Shown: positions 46,700-57,154 of the stretch, piece by piece | How the letters are laid out: each line of letters starts with the position of its first letter | How positions within the stretch are numbered: the stretch's first letter is position 1 | The notes under the pieces: model-generated | Seen by the model: the letters and a program-made list of their open reading frames with translations, nothing else | Database searches by the model: none | What the model was told of the DNA's origin: nothing | Position numbers and translations under genes: made by a program | Source of the DNA: Schistocephalus solidus | Lineage: Eukaryota > Platyhelminthes > Cestoda > Diphyllobothriidea > Diphyllobothriidae | Direction: 5' to 3' | Assembly (NCBI GenBank): GCA_017591395.1 | Contig: WEDG01000887.1 | Coordinates: 236,335 to 300,334 of the forward strand | Length of the DNA stretch: 64,000 nt

Positions 46700-47850
46700 A
46701 CGTCATTTGATGATTTTTGGCCAATAAAAACACTCTCCGCAGCTTCAAAAATCATGGAGACCTTGATCAAAGAAAAGATGATGTATCACTTAACTGAGAA
46801 TAACCTACTGAGTGCAGCCCAGTATGGGTTCCTCAAAACAACGTCTTGTGACACTGTCAACTCTCTTTCTTTGATCACGTTCTACAATCTAGGGATAATG
46901 GCTTTGCACTTTACAAAGTCTATTTAGATTTCACCAAGGCCTTCAATCGTGTTGAGCATGCCCTTCTTCTCATGAAATTCTCCTCTTTCGGTATTTTGTG
47001 GAAAACTTCTGAGCTTGATATTTCTTACCTGAGCTCTCGTACACAACATGTTAGGATCTCCAATGCTATCTTAAACTCCACACGTGTTAGGAGTGGAGTT
47101 ATTCAGGGTAGTGTGCTAGGCCCGCTTTTATTTTGTCTTTTGGTCAATGATGTGCCAGGTTTGTTTCGGAATCGTAGACTCTTTATAAATGGTGAAGATT
47201 TAAAAGTTGCCTATCGCTACAAGCCGAAAGATCACGATACCGTGCTTGATCTATTAAAAAATGATCTCGAGGCCTTTGCCCAGTGGTGCTGCACATGGCG
47301 CATTTCCCTTTCTTGGCACAAATCTTCCGTTATGGTTGTTGGCGACGACCATCAGCCTCAACTAAGCATAGATGACCACGATCTAAATGTGCCTGGCGTT
47401 GTTAAGGATCTGGGCATATCATATTCCAACGGTCTCAATCTTTCAGAGCATTGCGCCCTGGTTGTCTCCAAAGCACATGAACTGTCGGGTTTATCCTCCG
47501 AAATTTTTAAACTATTGATAGTAGACTCCGTCTTTATAAAATGAACGTAAGGCCTAGCCTATAATACTGCTCGGTTCTATTTAGCCTTCTGCCTGCTAGT
47601 GAACGGAAGAAAATAGAATTGGCCCAGCTCTTCTTCACGAAAAGTATTTTATCGTTGGAGCACCGTAATCTGTCGTATCAAGAACGCTGTGGGCTTATAA
47701 AAATTGATCGATTATGGTTTCGCCAAGTGCAGAATGGACTCTTTTTACTGTTTAAGCTTTTGAATAGTCGTACATTTAATTCCCTTTCCACTATGAGGAA
47801 GCTTGACCACCCTCGGCGCAGCAGTCATTGCAATGTCTTTTTATTTCTTC
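46700..47850 (+). pseudogene. Element C2 reverse transcriptase
   Basis: RT palm and C-terminal domain, 190-codon open frame 46972-47544 plus flanking pieces. The YADD-equivalent at about 47188-47202 is replaced by INGED, removing one catalytic Asp. The frame stops at 46925 and at about 47542. N-terminal finger and endonuclease are absent (5' truncation at the C1 junction). Confidence 0.82.
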
Positions 47851-47854
47851 CCTT

Positions 47855-48680
47855 TAAACAAGCATCGCCAACTCTTAACAACCTTGATACTTTCCTCCGA
47901 TTTTGCAACCCTTACGTTGGTCTCCTGGTAAAGTTGATGATCATGGCGATTTCTGATGGTTTTGCCTCTTTGATTGGTTGACTAGGCAGTCAGCAAGGTA
48001 ACATCTCGATGATGATCTCGTGACCTACACTGTCCACACTTCGGTTTGACCCTGTTGTTCAGGATGAGTTCCTCCTCTCTCACCTCCACTGGTGGTTATA
48101 AACAGTAGCTCTGACTGCTATATTATGGACTATACAGTCAGCAAGGTCGCATCTCGATGATTATCTCGTGACCTCTACTGTCCCCTCTTCGTTTCGACCA
48201 TGTTGTCTTCGATGAGTTCGTCCTCGCTCACCTCCACTGGTGTTTATAAACAGTAGCTCTGACTGGTATATTTTCTCTCACCCGACAAGGAGCGTTCCGA
48301 ACCCTTAAACGTTGTCAGCAACATCACAAATACTATCCCATTGCATCCAGCTATTAATATTTTAGTGAAGCAGTTTTTTTCTCCTAGTTTTTTTTAAATT
48401 GGTGGCTCGCCGAACCCCGCCTCCGATTTAACCTTAGGATTATTTTACTGCTTCATTTCTAGTTCACCGTATATGTCAAAGATTGTGGACTATTGTTTTA
48501 AAAATGGTAAATCGTTCTGCATGGGATATGCTTACCATACTAATCATTTCTGCTGTTCATATGAATGCACACATAGTGCAGCAATTATCCACTTTGTATT
48601 TATTTAAACAACGATACTAAGTTTGTAATAATAGGGCCCTCTGGGCTTTAAATATACAATGTATTTATTTATTAGCTCGC
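47855..48680 (+). repeat. A-type 3' tail on element C2, with internal duplication
   Basis: Homologous to the tail of element A from CAAGCATCGCCAACTCTTAA onward. About 145 bp are duplicated in tandem (units near 47984-48127 and 48128-48272; both contain CAGTCAGCAAGGT and AAACAGTAGCTCTGACTG). It ends at ATTTATTTATTA near 48675. Confidence 0.82.
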
Positions 48681-48889
48681 ACAGTTAAGTATAGTCGATT
48701 CTTTTCGGTAAACGCCTTGGTCATGTGGAATAAACTACACCATAATATACAAATCCAGTGAATTTATTCTTTGTTTAAAATAACTACTTCTAGTTTTTTG
48801 CATTCAGAACAGTTTACAAGATTTCTGGGCGACAGCATGGTAGAACCTGTTTTCCTGTTCGACGGAGTGCACGGCATCTGAACCCGATC

Positions 48890-49072
48890 CCAGGTGTTAC
48901 CTTGAGGGATACGGCACCGTCTCTGCAACCTGCAACCGTACACGGATGCAATCCTGCCTGGGGCAGAATCCCGTTTCCTTACAAAGACAAAGAGACTGCA
49001 ATTGTGTTAGCCCTTCCCTTATCTGAACTTCTATCATCGTTACAGGCGGCAGTTTTTTCTCCTTAATAACAT
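48890..49072 (+). repeat. Repeat H, copy 1
   Basis: Shares with 58440-58655, in the same orientation, CTTGAGGGATACGGCACCGT, CACGGATGC, GGCAGAATCCCG, ACTGCAATTGTGTTAGCCCT and ACAGGCGGCAGTTTTTTCTC. A short dispersed repeat of unknown class, about 180-215 bp. Followed directly by SINE S5. Confidence 0.8.
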
Positions 49073-49200
49073 CGCCAGTTCGACCGTCGATTTCGACCAG
49101 GTCCACCCTATGCTCCACTGAATGGCGGTGCAGAGACGGTGACTAGCGGCAGTAACCGTCCCTGGGCGTACCACCACACCTGACTTAGATCCCATAGAGT
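49073..49200 (+). mobile_element. SINE copy S5 (fragment)
   Basis: Begins CGCCAGTTCGACCGTCGATT, then CGACCAGGTCCACCCTATGC and CGGTGACTAGCGGCAG. It lacks the tRNA-like head and the usual tail. Confidence 0.68.
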
Positions 49201-49309
49201 AGGAGTGCCATAAAGGCCACATTAAGAAGGAGCCATTGCAGCCTGACTCTCAGGCGCCAGTCAGCCACTACACACAAAACACACAATTGGGCTGACCACG
49301 CGGTCCAAG

Positions 49310-49760
49310 ATATCCTGTCAGTTGGCAACGTTCCAAGCCATGGCTTTTAGCGCACAATGATAGTTTCAAGTGCATCAGATTGTGTATAGTGAGGAAAATG
49401 CCCTGAGCTGTCGACCTAAATCTTTCCCCCACCCCCACAATCAGACCACCATCCGAAACTGTCAGTTGTCTGATGTGGGAGTGGGCGCATTAGCTTACGG
49501 GTAGGCGTACCCATCTTAGCGCGTCACAGCATGACTTGGCCACCATAACGCAAACACCAGGATTCACTTACTCTGGGGATATGGAGGAGCCATCGTGTCT
49601 GACGCCAGGTCCACTGGGCAGCCACTCGAAACACAGCACATACACTGAGCCGATGGCATGGTCTGGTGTAAGCGTTAGATTGGCAGCCTTCCAAGACACG
49701 GTTTCTAGGAAACTGTGATATTATCAGGTACATTATGATTATTGTGAGGGTGTTGACTAT
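49310..49760. repeat. Diverged tandem repeat of about 375 bp
   Basis: GTTGGCAACGTTCCAAGCCA (49320) and the following 80 bases resemble ATTGGCAGCCTTCCAAGACA (about 49679) and its following bases; both continue with a GTGATA/ATGATAG and CATTATGATTRTT-like segment. Two diverged units of an unidentified repeat. A weak tRNA-like patch (GGTTCAAATTT near 49887) lies to the right. Confidence 0.4.
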
Positions 49761-50229
49761 GTATTAGTGTAGATGGTGTGCGCTGATGTGGCTTAGCCTA
49801 CGGTGGATTACCGCAGGTTGTCGGGAAGGCACATATGTCCTAATAGGCCCACGCGGTGTGTAATTGGCGCGTCGTTTGAAATTGGGTTCAAATTTCAAGT
49901 CCCTCAAGCCTACGCGTTTTTAGTCTCTACCTCAGTGTAGAAGACACGGTGCTGGAAAATTATTAATAAATTGTCTATATATTCCCCGGAGTTGACTTGA
50001 AAAAAAACCAAAGATTATACTGCTGAGGATTCTTCCCTGCCGCAGGATTGATCTAAACTGGAATTGATATCCTCGATCTTTGCTGATTTCTGAAACTCAA
50101 GCCGGCTGTGTGCTCCCTGCATCTGCTTTTAATCGCGGAAGAGGCTCAAACTAAAGGCTAAGTCCTTATATTTTCATATTCTTATTGGTGAATATCTTAA
50201 CTAACTCTCTGTTAATTTTGTGGCCATTC

Positions 50230-51925
50230 TAACATGCAAAACTCAAGTTCGTTAAGTTTATTTTCACAAAACATTGGTCCACGACCTGGTTTTGAATCTG
50301 CACTATAAAATTTCTTGGGACCGTCTATCGGCGCCTCTACCTACTCGGCCATATTGGCAGGGGATCTTGTTAAGCAATTTAATGGAAAAGCAGAAAACGA
50401 TTGTAACTATCGTTATTCTGCTATTTGTTCACCTCCCGCTAAACGGGGTAAAAGTTCAGTAAGCTTAACTAATGTAGCTTACGAAGACGAAACTTGTATA
50501 GGGTGTTTCAGCCTCCAGCAGAAATTCGCAGGGATGGAGCAGGAAATAAGCAATCTTAGACAAGAAATAGATAACTTAAAAAAATCGATATCTCCTCCAA
50601 CTGTTAAAAAAGGTCCTGTTCGTAATAAACCTACCACAAAGCAAAATTCGTATTCATATATAGCTTCTTCAAGCTTACATACAAGTCATATTAAACAATT
50701 CACGATTGCTGAACCCGGTCAACCAGAGGAATCTTCGCTACTTTCGAAGGGAGCCCCATCTAGTCCTTGCGCCACTCCCTCAGTCCTTAGTTCGGGTAGC
50801 GCCCATCGATCCATCGCTGATAGACGTTGCACCAACATGCGATGTTGAAGAGGTTGGCGAGTTTATACAGCCAAAGAGGAAAAGGTCTAAGAAGAACAAA
50901 TCCGGTAGGGATTTGGCTTCAACCTGCCCAACACCGGGCCCATCTGAACCTTTCGAGCCAAGTGAACTGGTTACCAGTATTCACTCAGCTAAGAGGCTAA
51001 GAGGCTGTCTGACGAAAAACCGACAAGCCGATGAGGTAAATTTTGCAAAAAAACACTTCGTTAAATGTTGCGAAGCTCTTTTTGTGCACAGTAAAAGCGT
51101 GGAGAAAAACGCAGCACCCCGTACTCCGAGACGCCTTAGGAACCCCAATTGCTGACGCTTAGTTGACTGCTGATAGCTTTAATGCTTTCTTATCTAGAAC
51201 ATTTAGTGAACACACTGTCACCCCTTTCCTAACACCCGGGTTTGAACCGGTTACTTCCTCAAAACGATAACTTTTACCCTCTGGGACGTGACCGTAGCCA
51301 TTCGGCGTTTTTGTCAATCTTAAAGTCCACGACAAGATGCCGTCCCGGTCAGCGTTCTAAAGGTGGATGCAAACGATATATTTCCGTATCTTCTGTAAAG
51401 GATATTTAATCTTCCTCTTGAAAGTGAAACTTTCCCTATTTATGGTAGGAATCGCACATACTGCCTATTCCCAAATACGGCCAACCTACGTCATTTGACG
51501 ACTTTAGGCCAATTAATACACTACCAGCAGTCTCGAAGATCTTCGAGACATTGATCAAAGACAAGAGGATGCGTCACCGAAGAGAGAATAACCTATTTAA
51601 TGCGGCTCAGCATGTTCTTCTCGAAAAAAGGTCTTTTGACACTTGCCGGCTCTCTTTCTTTGATCGTGTGCTACAATCTAGAGACAACGGTTTTGCAATT
51701 TACACCGTTTACTTTGATTTCGCGAAGGTTTTTGATCGTGCTGACCATGATCTCCTACTGCTGAAACTTGCCTCCTTTGGCATAGGTCACAAGCTTCTGA
51801 ACTTAATATCCTCCAATTTGAATGCTCGCGCCTAACAGGTTAAAATTTTGATGTTATCTCCAACCCCACGCTTGTGAGGAGCGGAGTTATTAAGAGCAGC
51901 GTGCTCAGCCCGCTTCTATTTTGCC
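50230..51925 (+). mobile_element. Element C3 with ORF1 but lacking endonuclease
   Basis: Plus-strand copy. A first ORF (50315-51155, one frameshift) is followed after about 20 bases by the start of the RT region (ADSFNAFLSRTFSEH at about 51166), with no endonuclease between. The RT finger and part of the palm follow (51480-51835, including YFDFAKVFDRADHDLLLLKL). At about 51925 it ends against a minus-strand fragment of C. Deletion or recombination has removed the whole endonuclease. Confidence 0.75.
50315..51155 (+). pseudogene. Element C ORF1-like coding region
   Basis: Frame 50315-50848 (177 codons) contains CIGCFSLQQKFAGMEQEIS followed by a short coiled-coil stretch (RQEIDNLKKSI), as in ORF1 proteins that self-associate. 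Reading continues best in another frame from about 50750 to 51155 with a basic patch (QPKRKRSKKNKSGRD) and a C-terminal basic region, so a frameshift lies near 50740-50800. RNA binding and packaging would be the expected role. No zinc knuckle is visible. Confidence 0.55.
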
Positions 51926-52138
51926 AGTATTCTGCACCAGCAGGTATGTCGGCGAGCGGCTGTTTGCTGTCGACTGAGAAAGAAGCCGATTGAAGTCCGC
52001 AGAGCCAGCAATATTGCCCTCAGCATGAAGTCCGGCAAAGGATTCAGAGTCCATGAACGCCATCAGAACCAAAGAGAGCTTCCACAGAGTCAGCAACCAA
52101 CAGTTTTGGAAGGTGTCCTGAATGTAGAAAACTTGGGG
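51925..52138 (-). mobile_element. Element C4, fragment of the C 3' region
   Basis: Matches 61370-61580 and 45850-46040 in the same orientation (CAGTATTCTGCACCAGCAGG, then GAGCCAGCAATATTGCCCTC, AGGTGTCCTGAATGTAGAAAA). It is wedged between C3 and the truncated end of RTE3. Confidence 0.8.
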
Positions 52139-52975
52139 CATTCGTCGGGGTTGCAGTCGGAGCCTCATCTGGGGATGAAATGGGAGGTGGTGATCTGTCC
52201 AAACATCGGCATCGCGGAACGCCTTGGTTACCAGCACGTCCTGTCAATCTCGCCTCCGGACGAGAACATAGTCCAGCAGATGCCAACGCCGCGACCGGGG
52301 TGCATCCACGTGGCCTTCTCCCGCGTCGGAAGGAGGAAAAAGGTGTTGGTCAGAAGGAGATGGTGTTCCGCACACGCGCGCAGAAGAAGGAGTCCGTTAT
52401 CGTTACAGCTACCCAGACCGTGGGGACCCAGCACTCTCTGACAGGCAGCGTGGTTCGTCCTGAAGCGGGCGTTGAAGTCACCATGGACAATTAACTCGTC
52501 CACATTCGACAAAGTCGCCAGCGGGCCGTGCAGGTCCTCGTAGAATTTGTCCTTTGCCGCATCGTAGCTGGTCATTCGTGTTGCGCACGCGCTAAGGTTG
52601 TTGGCCAAATAGTCTTCAGGAAGAGGCAGGCGGAGGCTCATCAGGCAATCATTGATACCCTGCGGCAGACACGGTAGACCTCTACCGATGTCGTTGTAGC
52701 CGGCACCCACCTCCTCCAGCTGACTCTACTCAGAAAATCGGGTCTCGCTGAGAGCAGCAGTTCACGAGCGACTAGCGCCGTCCTCCGTTTCGACCGGTTG
52801 CTCCTAGGATTATCTAAAACGGAACGAACATTCCAGGCTGCTAGTGTGAGTGGACTCACCCGAGCAGCCTAGAATATGGTGAGGAGGATTAAGACGGGGG
52901 GTATTGTTGGTTGTTTGAGTTTTACGACTATGTATTTTGTGATCTGCGAGCCGCGGCCGGCTGCAGAAGAGCGAT
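52139..52975 (-). mobile_element. RTE3: 3'-truncated RTE copy (leader and endonuclease only)
   Basis: Minus-strand copy with part of the leader (52975-52860) and the endonuclease in two frames (52859-52641 and 52710-52228). It stops at about 52139 in the segment just after the WTDHH motif and has no RT. Target-primed insertion normally loses the 5' end, so loss of the 3' end suggests recombination or deletion rather than a simple insertion. Its leader directly abuts the 3' end of RTE2. Confidence 0.83.
52228..52859 (-). pseudogene. RTE3 endonuclease
   Basis: Begins [17 protein letters not shown]; a deletion near 52770-52700 breaks the frame and removes the SETRFSE segment and part of what follows. 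It resumes with [20 protein letters not shown], a [13 protein letters not shown] segment and ATWMHPGRG. Not functional. Confidence 0.82.
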
Positions 52976-52984
52976 GAGTGAATT

Positions 52985-53410
52985 CGCGAGGAAAGTGAGG
53001 GCAGTGGAGGCGACGATCTCTGCTGTGTGATGGGGTTCCAGGCACTGGCTCACCGGTCTCTGTACGATGTATTCGCAAGTGACCGAGCAGGCCAATGCGT
53101 GAGGTGAATGTGCGGTCGCATTGAGTACAGCTTAGGAGATATTCCCTATCGCTGATGGTGGTGGTAGTGAAGGCGAAGGCGGTGGTGGTTGCGGTGGTGG
53201 GGGTAACAGGCGATGAGTAGATGGATGTGGTCTCTATGATGGTGGGAGTAATGGAATTGATGCCAGGAGTGAGGGTGGGGGAGTCAGAAGGAGGGTTGGC
53301 AGAATTTGACGTAGAAATTGGAATTGTCGGATTAATGGTGCATTGCGTCCTAAGATATCCAACCAGGCCGATCAGCGCGCGGAAGATGCGTTGACAGTGC
53401 GGGCATGTTG
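52985..53410 (-). pseudogene. RTE2 C-terminal C2H2-type fingers
   Basis: In the frame starting at 54065, residues 221-242 form a finger-like CPHC ... YLRTQC in which the first His is Tyr. Residues 313-333 form a canonical finger (Cys313, Cys316, His329, His333). A third starts at Cys355 with Phe instead of the second Cys and is cut after FTHRS, where RTE3 leader begins. The fingers are separated by a Thr/Ser/Pro-rich linker of about 70 residues. They probably bind nucleic acid during integration. Confidence 0.85.
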
Positions 53411-55222
53411 GCAGGGCCTGGGCAATGGCGGTGTTGTTCCGGAGCGCTGGTGACTTTCGTGCCGCTCTTTTGGCCTTGGCGGCGGCGATCCGGTTTGCCT
53501 CATAGATTGCTGAACCAGTCTTCACTGATCTTCTCCATGCCAGTCTATCCTGGGCGAGGTCCTCCCAGGTCGCCGAGTTGATTTGCAGTTGCTTCAGCGA
53601 TTTCTTCAAAGTGTCCTTGTAGCATTGTTTTTGACCTCCCTGCCGGCGAGAACCCGTAGTGACATCACCGTATAAAAGTCGTTTGGGTAGTCGCTCGTCT
53701 TCCATTCTTACCAGGTGGCCACTCCATCGCAGTTGCGCTTGCCTCAGCATGGCATGGATGCTGAGGATTCCGGTCCACTCCATGACTTCCGTGTCCGGGA
53801 TCCTATCTTGCCATCTCAGCTTCAGTATTCTGCGGAGGCAGCTGAGATGAAAGTGATTCAGCTTCCTGGCTTGGTTCGAGTAGACGGTCCAGCTTTCCGC
53901 TCCGTAAATGAATGTCGTCAAGACGACGGCCTTGTAGATCTTCAGTTTGGTGTTCAAGTGAATACCGTGGTGATTCCACACGGAGGCCTGCAGCCGGCCG
54001 AAGACCTGACTAGCTTTGGAGATCCGTTGGGCAACCTCGTCATCGATTATCGTGTTGCGCGACATCGTGCTTCCTAAGCGAAGGTTTCCACGTTTTTGAG
54101 TTGAGCAGCGTTGACATTGATTCGAGGAGCATTGTATTCCGCACTGGGTGGCGGCTGGTTCATGACAACAGTTTTGGCTGTACTGATTGTTAATCCATAA
54201 TCGGCGCAGCCTTCGTCGAAGAGGTCCATGCTCCTTTGCATGGCCTCCTCCGTCACGGTGTTAAGGGCGCAGTCGTCTGCGAAGAGCAATTCATGGACTG
54301 AAGTCATAGACACGCGCGTTGGAGCCTGCATACGCCGACTGTTGAGTAGGTGCCCGTCAGTTCTGTAGGCGATGCGGATACCAGGCTGCTCATCACGGTA
54401 GGCGTCCATCAGCATAGCCGAGAACATGAGACTGAAGAGGGTGGGGGCCAGTACGCAGCCCTGCTTCACTCCGTTGGTCACTGCGAATGCTTCGGATACC
54501 GTCCCGTTGTCAGTGACGCGCGCCGTCATGCCGTCATGAAGCTGACACACCATGTGCGTGAACCGCTCAAGACAACCAAATTTCTGCATGACTTTCCACA
54601 GTCCGTCACGATTCACTGTGTCAAAGGCTTTCGTTAGATCCACGAAGGTAGTGTATAGGTGAGTTCGCATCTCCTGACACTTCTCTTGTAGCTGGCGGGC
54701 GGCAAAGATCATATCGGTTGTTCCACGGTGTCAGCGGAAGCCACATTGACTTTCTGGGAGCAGGCCCTGCTCTAGGTGACCGTTAAGACGATTGAGAAGG
54801 ATTCGGGCAAAGATCTTCCCGGCGATGTTTAGCAACAAGATGCCTCTGTGATTATCATAGAGTTGGCGGTTCCCCTTCCGTTTGTAGAGATGGACAATGG
54901 TCGCGTCTTTGAAATCCTGAGGAACTTGTCCTTGGCGCCACATCTCCTGGAAGAGTGTTGTGAGTTCTGCCATCAGCCGGGGCCCACCGTGCTTGTAGAC
55001 TTCCGGTGGGATTGCGTCGGATCCCGGTGCTTAACAGCTGGAAATCTGCTGCACGGCCCTGATGGTTTCTGGTAGGGAAGGCGGCAGATCCAGGTCATTG
55101 TTCGTGTCCACTTGAGGGAGCCAGTCAATGGCAGCATCGGAGATGGCTGATGAGCAATTAAGGACATTTCTAAAGTTCTCGGCCCAGCGCTTCAGAATTT
55201 GCGATTTCTCTGTCAGTAGTGT
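53400..55222 (-). pseudogene. RTE2 reverse transcriptase
   Basis: RT core: APGSDAIPPEVYKHGGP (finger), VPQDFKDATIVHLYKRKGN, NHRGILLLNIAGKIFARILL, TFVDLTKAFDTVNRDGLWK at about 54649-54593, NGVKQGCVLAPTLFS and an intact LLFADDCAL with FADD at 54272-54283. The thumb/connection is in the long frame starting at 54065 ([50 protein letters not shown]). Lesions are two stops (TAA where Lys is expected, TGA where Arg is expected) and a deletion of about four bases near 54070 in the YLGS motif. Confidence 0.9.
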
Positions 55223-55840
55223 TAAATAAATAAATAAATTGTATATTTAAGGCCCAGAGGGCCCCATCATTACAAACTTAGTACCGTGGTTTAAATAAAT
55301 AAAAAGTATATAATTGCTGCACTATGTAAGCATCCATATGAACAGCAGAAATGAGTAGTATGGTAAACATATCCGATTCAAAACGATTTCCCATTTTTAA
55401 AACAAAAGTCAACAATCTTTGGCATATACGGTGAACTGGAAAAGTAGCAGTAAAAAAACTCCTAGGGTTAAATCGGAGGCGGAGTTCAGCGAGCCGCCAA
55501 TTTTTAAAAAAATAGGAGAAAAAAACTGCTTCACTAAAAAATTAATAGCTGACTGCAATGGGATAGTATTGTAATGTTGCTGACAACGTATGAGGGTTCG
55601 GAACGCTCCTTGTCAGGTGAAAGATAATATAGCAGTCAGAGCTACTGTTTCTAAACACCAGTGGAGGTGAGAGAGGACAAACTCATCGTAGACAACATGG
55701 TCAAAGCGAAGAGGGGACAGTAGAGGTCACGAGATCATCATCGAAATTCGACCTTGCTGACTGCATAGTCCATCACCGAAGAGGCGAAACCATCAGAACC
55801 CACCTCGATCATCAACAGAACCTGGAGACTATCGTCAGGG
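55223..55840 (-). mobile_element. Solitary A-type 3' tail inserted in RTE2
   Basis: A minus-strand insertion made only of the 3' tail shared by elements A and C2. It starts at CTGACGATAGTCTCCAGG near 55840 and ends with (TAAA)n at 55223-55240. The RTE2 reading frame is interrupted at the SSDGTT segment and resumes with TEKSQILKRW. Flanks share an AACNCT-like hexamer, so a short target-site duplication is possible. It contains no coding sequence, so it is either an extreme 5' truncation or a SINE-like unit. Confidence 0.85.
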
Positions 55841-55844
55841 TTGT

Positions 55845-57152
55845 GCCGTCAGAGCTGAGCAGCGGTGCGGACCCCTTGATACACGGGCCGTAGATGGCCT
55901 TGATGGCTTTGAAAAAGTTTTTAATTTCATTGCGGTCCGCATACCCCTGGATTTTGTCAGCCTTTCGGATCATCCAGGCATCCTGCATCTCCCGCAGCCA
56001 TTGCTGTACAAGGCGCCGGCATCTGAAAAAGGCTGCTTTGGTGGCGTCAGTCCGAAGGTCCATGTAGGCTTTGTGTAGTCCATTCTTCTCCGCGAGTAAG
56101 TTGCTGATGTCGGCGTCATTGTCGTCAAACCAGTCCTGGTGTCGATGGCGTGCGCGCCCGAGGACATCGAGAGCGGTGGACTGGATGACATTTCGCAGTT
56201 GAAACCTTCGTGTCTCGACGGTAGCGTTATCATCTGAAGCATGCAGGTCCTCCAGTTTCCAGGTTATTTGGTTGCTGAAATCAAAACAGTGAGCAGGCAA
56301 ATTTAATAAAAGAGTATTTAACTTACATGGCAGCGTCTTACCTTGGGGCTTTCGTCGGGGTTGCAGTCGGAGCCTCATCTGGGAGATGACGAGGTGGTGA
56401 TCTGTCCAACCATCGGCATCGCGAATCGCCTTGGTTACCAGCACGTCCTGTTGATCTCACCTCTGGACGAGAACATAGTCCAGCAGATGCCAGCGCCGCG
56501 ACCGAGGGTGCATCCACGTGGCCTTCTCCCGCGTCGGAAATAGGAAAAAGGTGTTAGTCAGAAGGAGATGGTGTTCCGCACACGTGCGCAGAAGAAGGAG
56601 GCCGCTATCGTTACAGCTACCGAGACCGTTGGGACCCAGCAGTCCCTGCCAGGCAGCGTGGTCCGTCCCGACGCGGGAATTGAAGTCACCAAGGACAATT
56701 AACTTGTCCTCTTTCGGCACAGTCGCCAGCAAGGCGTGCAGGTCCTCGTAGAATTTGTCCTCCGCCGCATCAGATCTCGTCATTGGGGGAGCGTAGGCGC
56801 TGATGATGGTGGCGAACTGGTCTCCCCGAAGAGGCAGGCGGAGGCTCATCAGGCGATCATTGATACCCTGTGGCAGACAGGGCAGACGTCCCACGATGTC
56901 GTTACGGATGGCAAAGGCAACACCAGCGTCGCGCCACTCTGCCTTTGGCCGGCCGCTCCAGAAGAATGTGTAGCCGGCCCCCACCTCCAGCTGACCCTGC
57001 TCAGAGAATCGGGTCTCGCTGAGAGCAGCAATGTCCACCTGGTAGCGTGCCATTTCCCGAGCGACTAGCGCCGTCCTCCGTTCCGGCCGGTTGCTCCTAG
57101 GATTGTCTAAAAGGGAACGAACATTCCAGGCTGCTAGTGTGAGTAGACCCAC
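55845..57152 (-). pseudogene. RTE2 endonuclease and linker
   Basis: APE-type endonuclease. Counting from M at 57152: Asn10 in AAWNVRS, Glu46 in SETRFSEQ, Asp156/Asn158 in [11 protein letters not shown], Asp225 in [10 protein letters not shown], and WTDHHLVIS shortly after the stop. All recognisable catalytic motifs are present. The only break is a single in-frame TGA near 56457 where related copies encode Arg (CGA to TGA). The linker (LGRARHRHQDWFDDNDADIS, MQDAWMIRKADKIQGYADRNE) continues in the same frame to the tail insertion. Confidence 0.88.
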
Positions 57153-57154
57153 CC

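Larger units (their letters stand above)
46690..48680 (+). mobile_element. Element C2, CR1-type RT with an A-type 3' tail
   Basis: Plus-strand copy of the C-type RT (46700-47850) joined to the A-type 3' tail (47855-48680). The RT has PIKTLSAASKIMETLIKEKM, AAQYGFLKTTSC, DFTKAFNRVEHALLL, VRSGVIQGSVLGPLLF and DLGISYSNGLNLSEHC. The catalytic box reads INGED, so it is dead. At the FLFLPFKQASP segment (about 47845) the sequence switches from what is seen in C5 to the A tail. Confidence 0.86.

Noticed and set aside
53715..54077. Plus-strand ORF of 120 codons opposite RTE2
   Set aside because: Shadow frame opposite the RT C-terminal region of RTE2; the opposite strand has the conserved protein.
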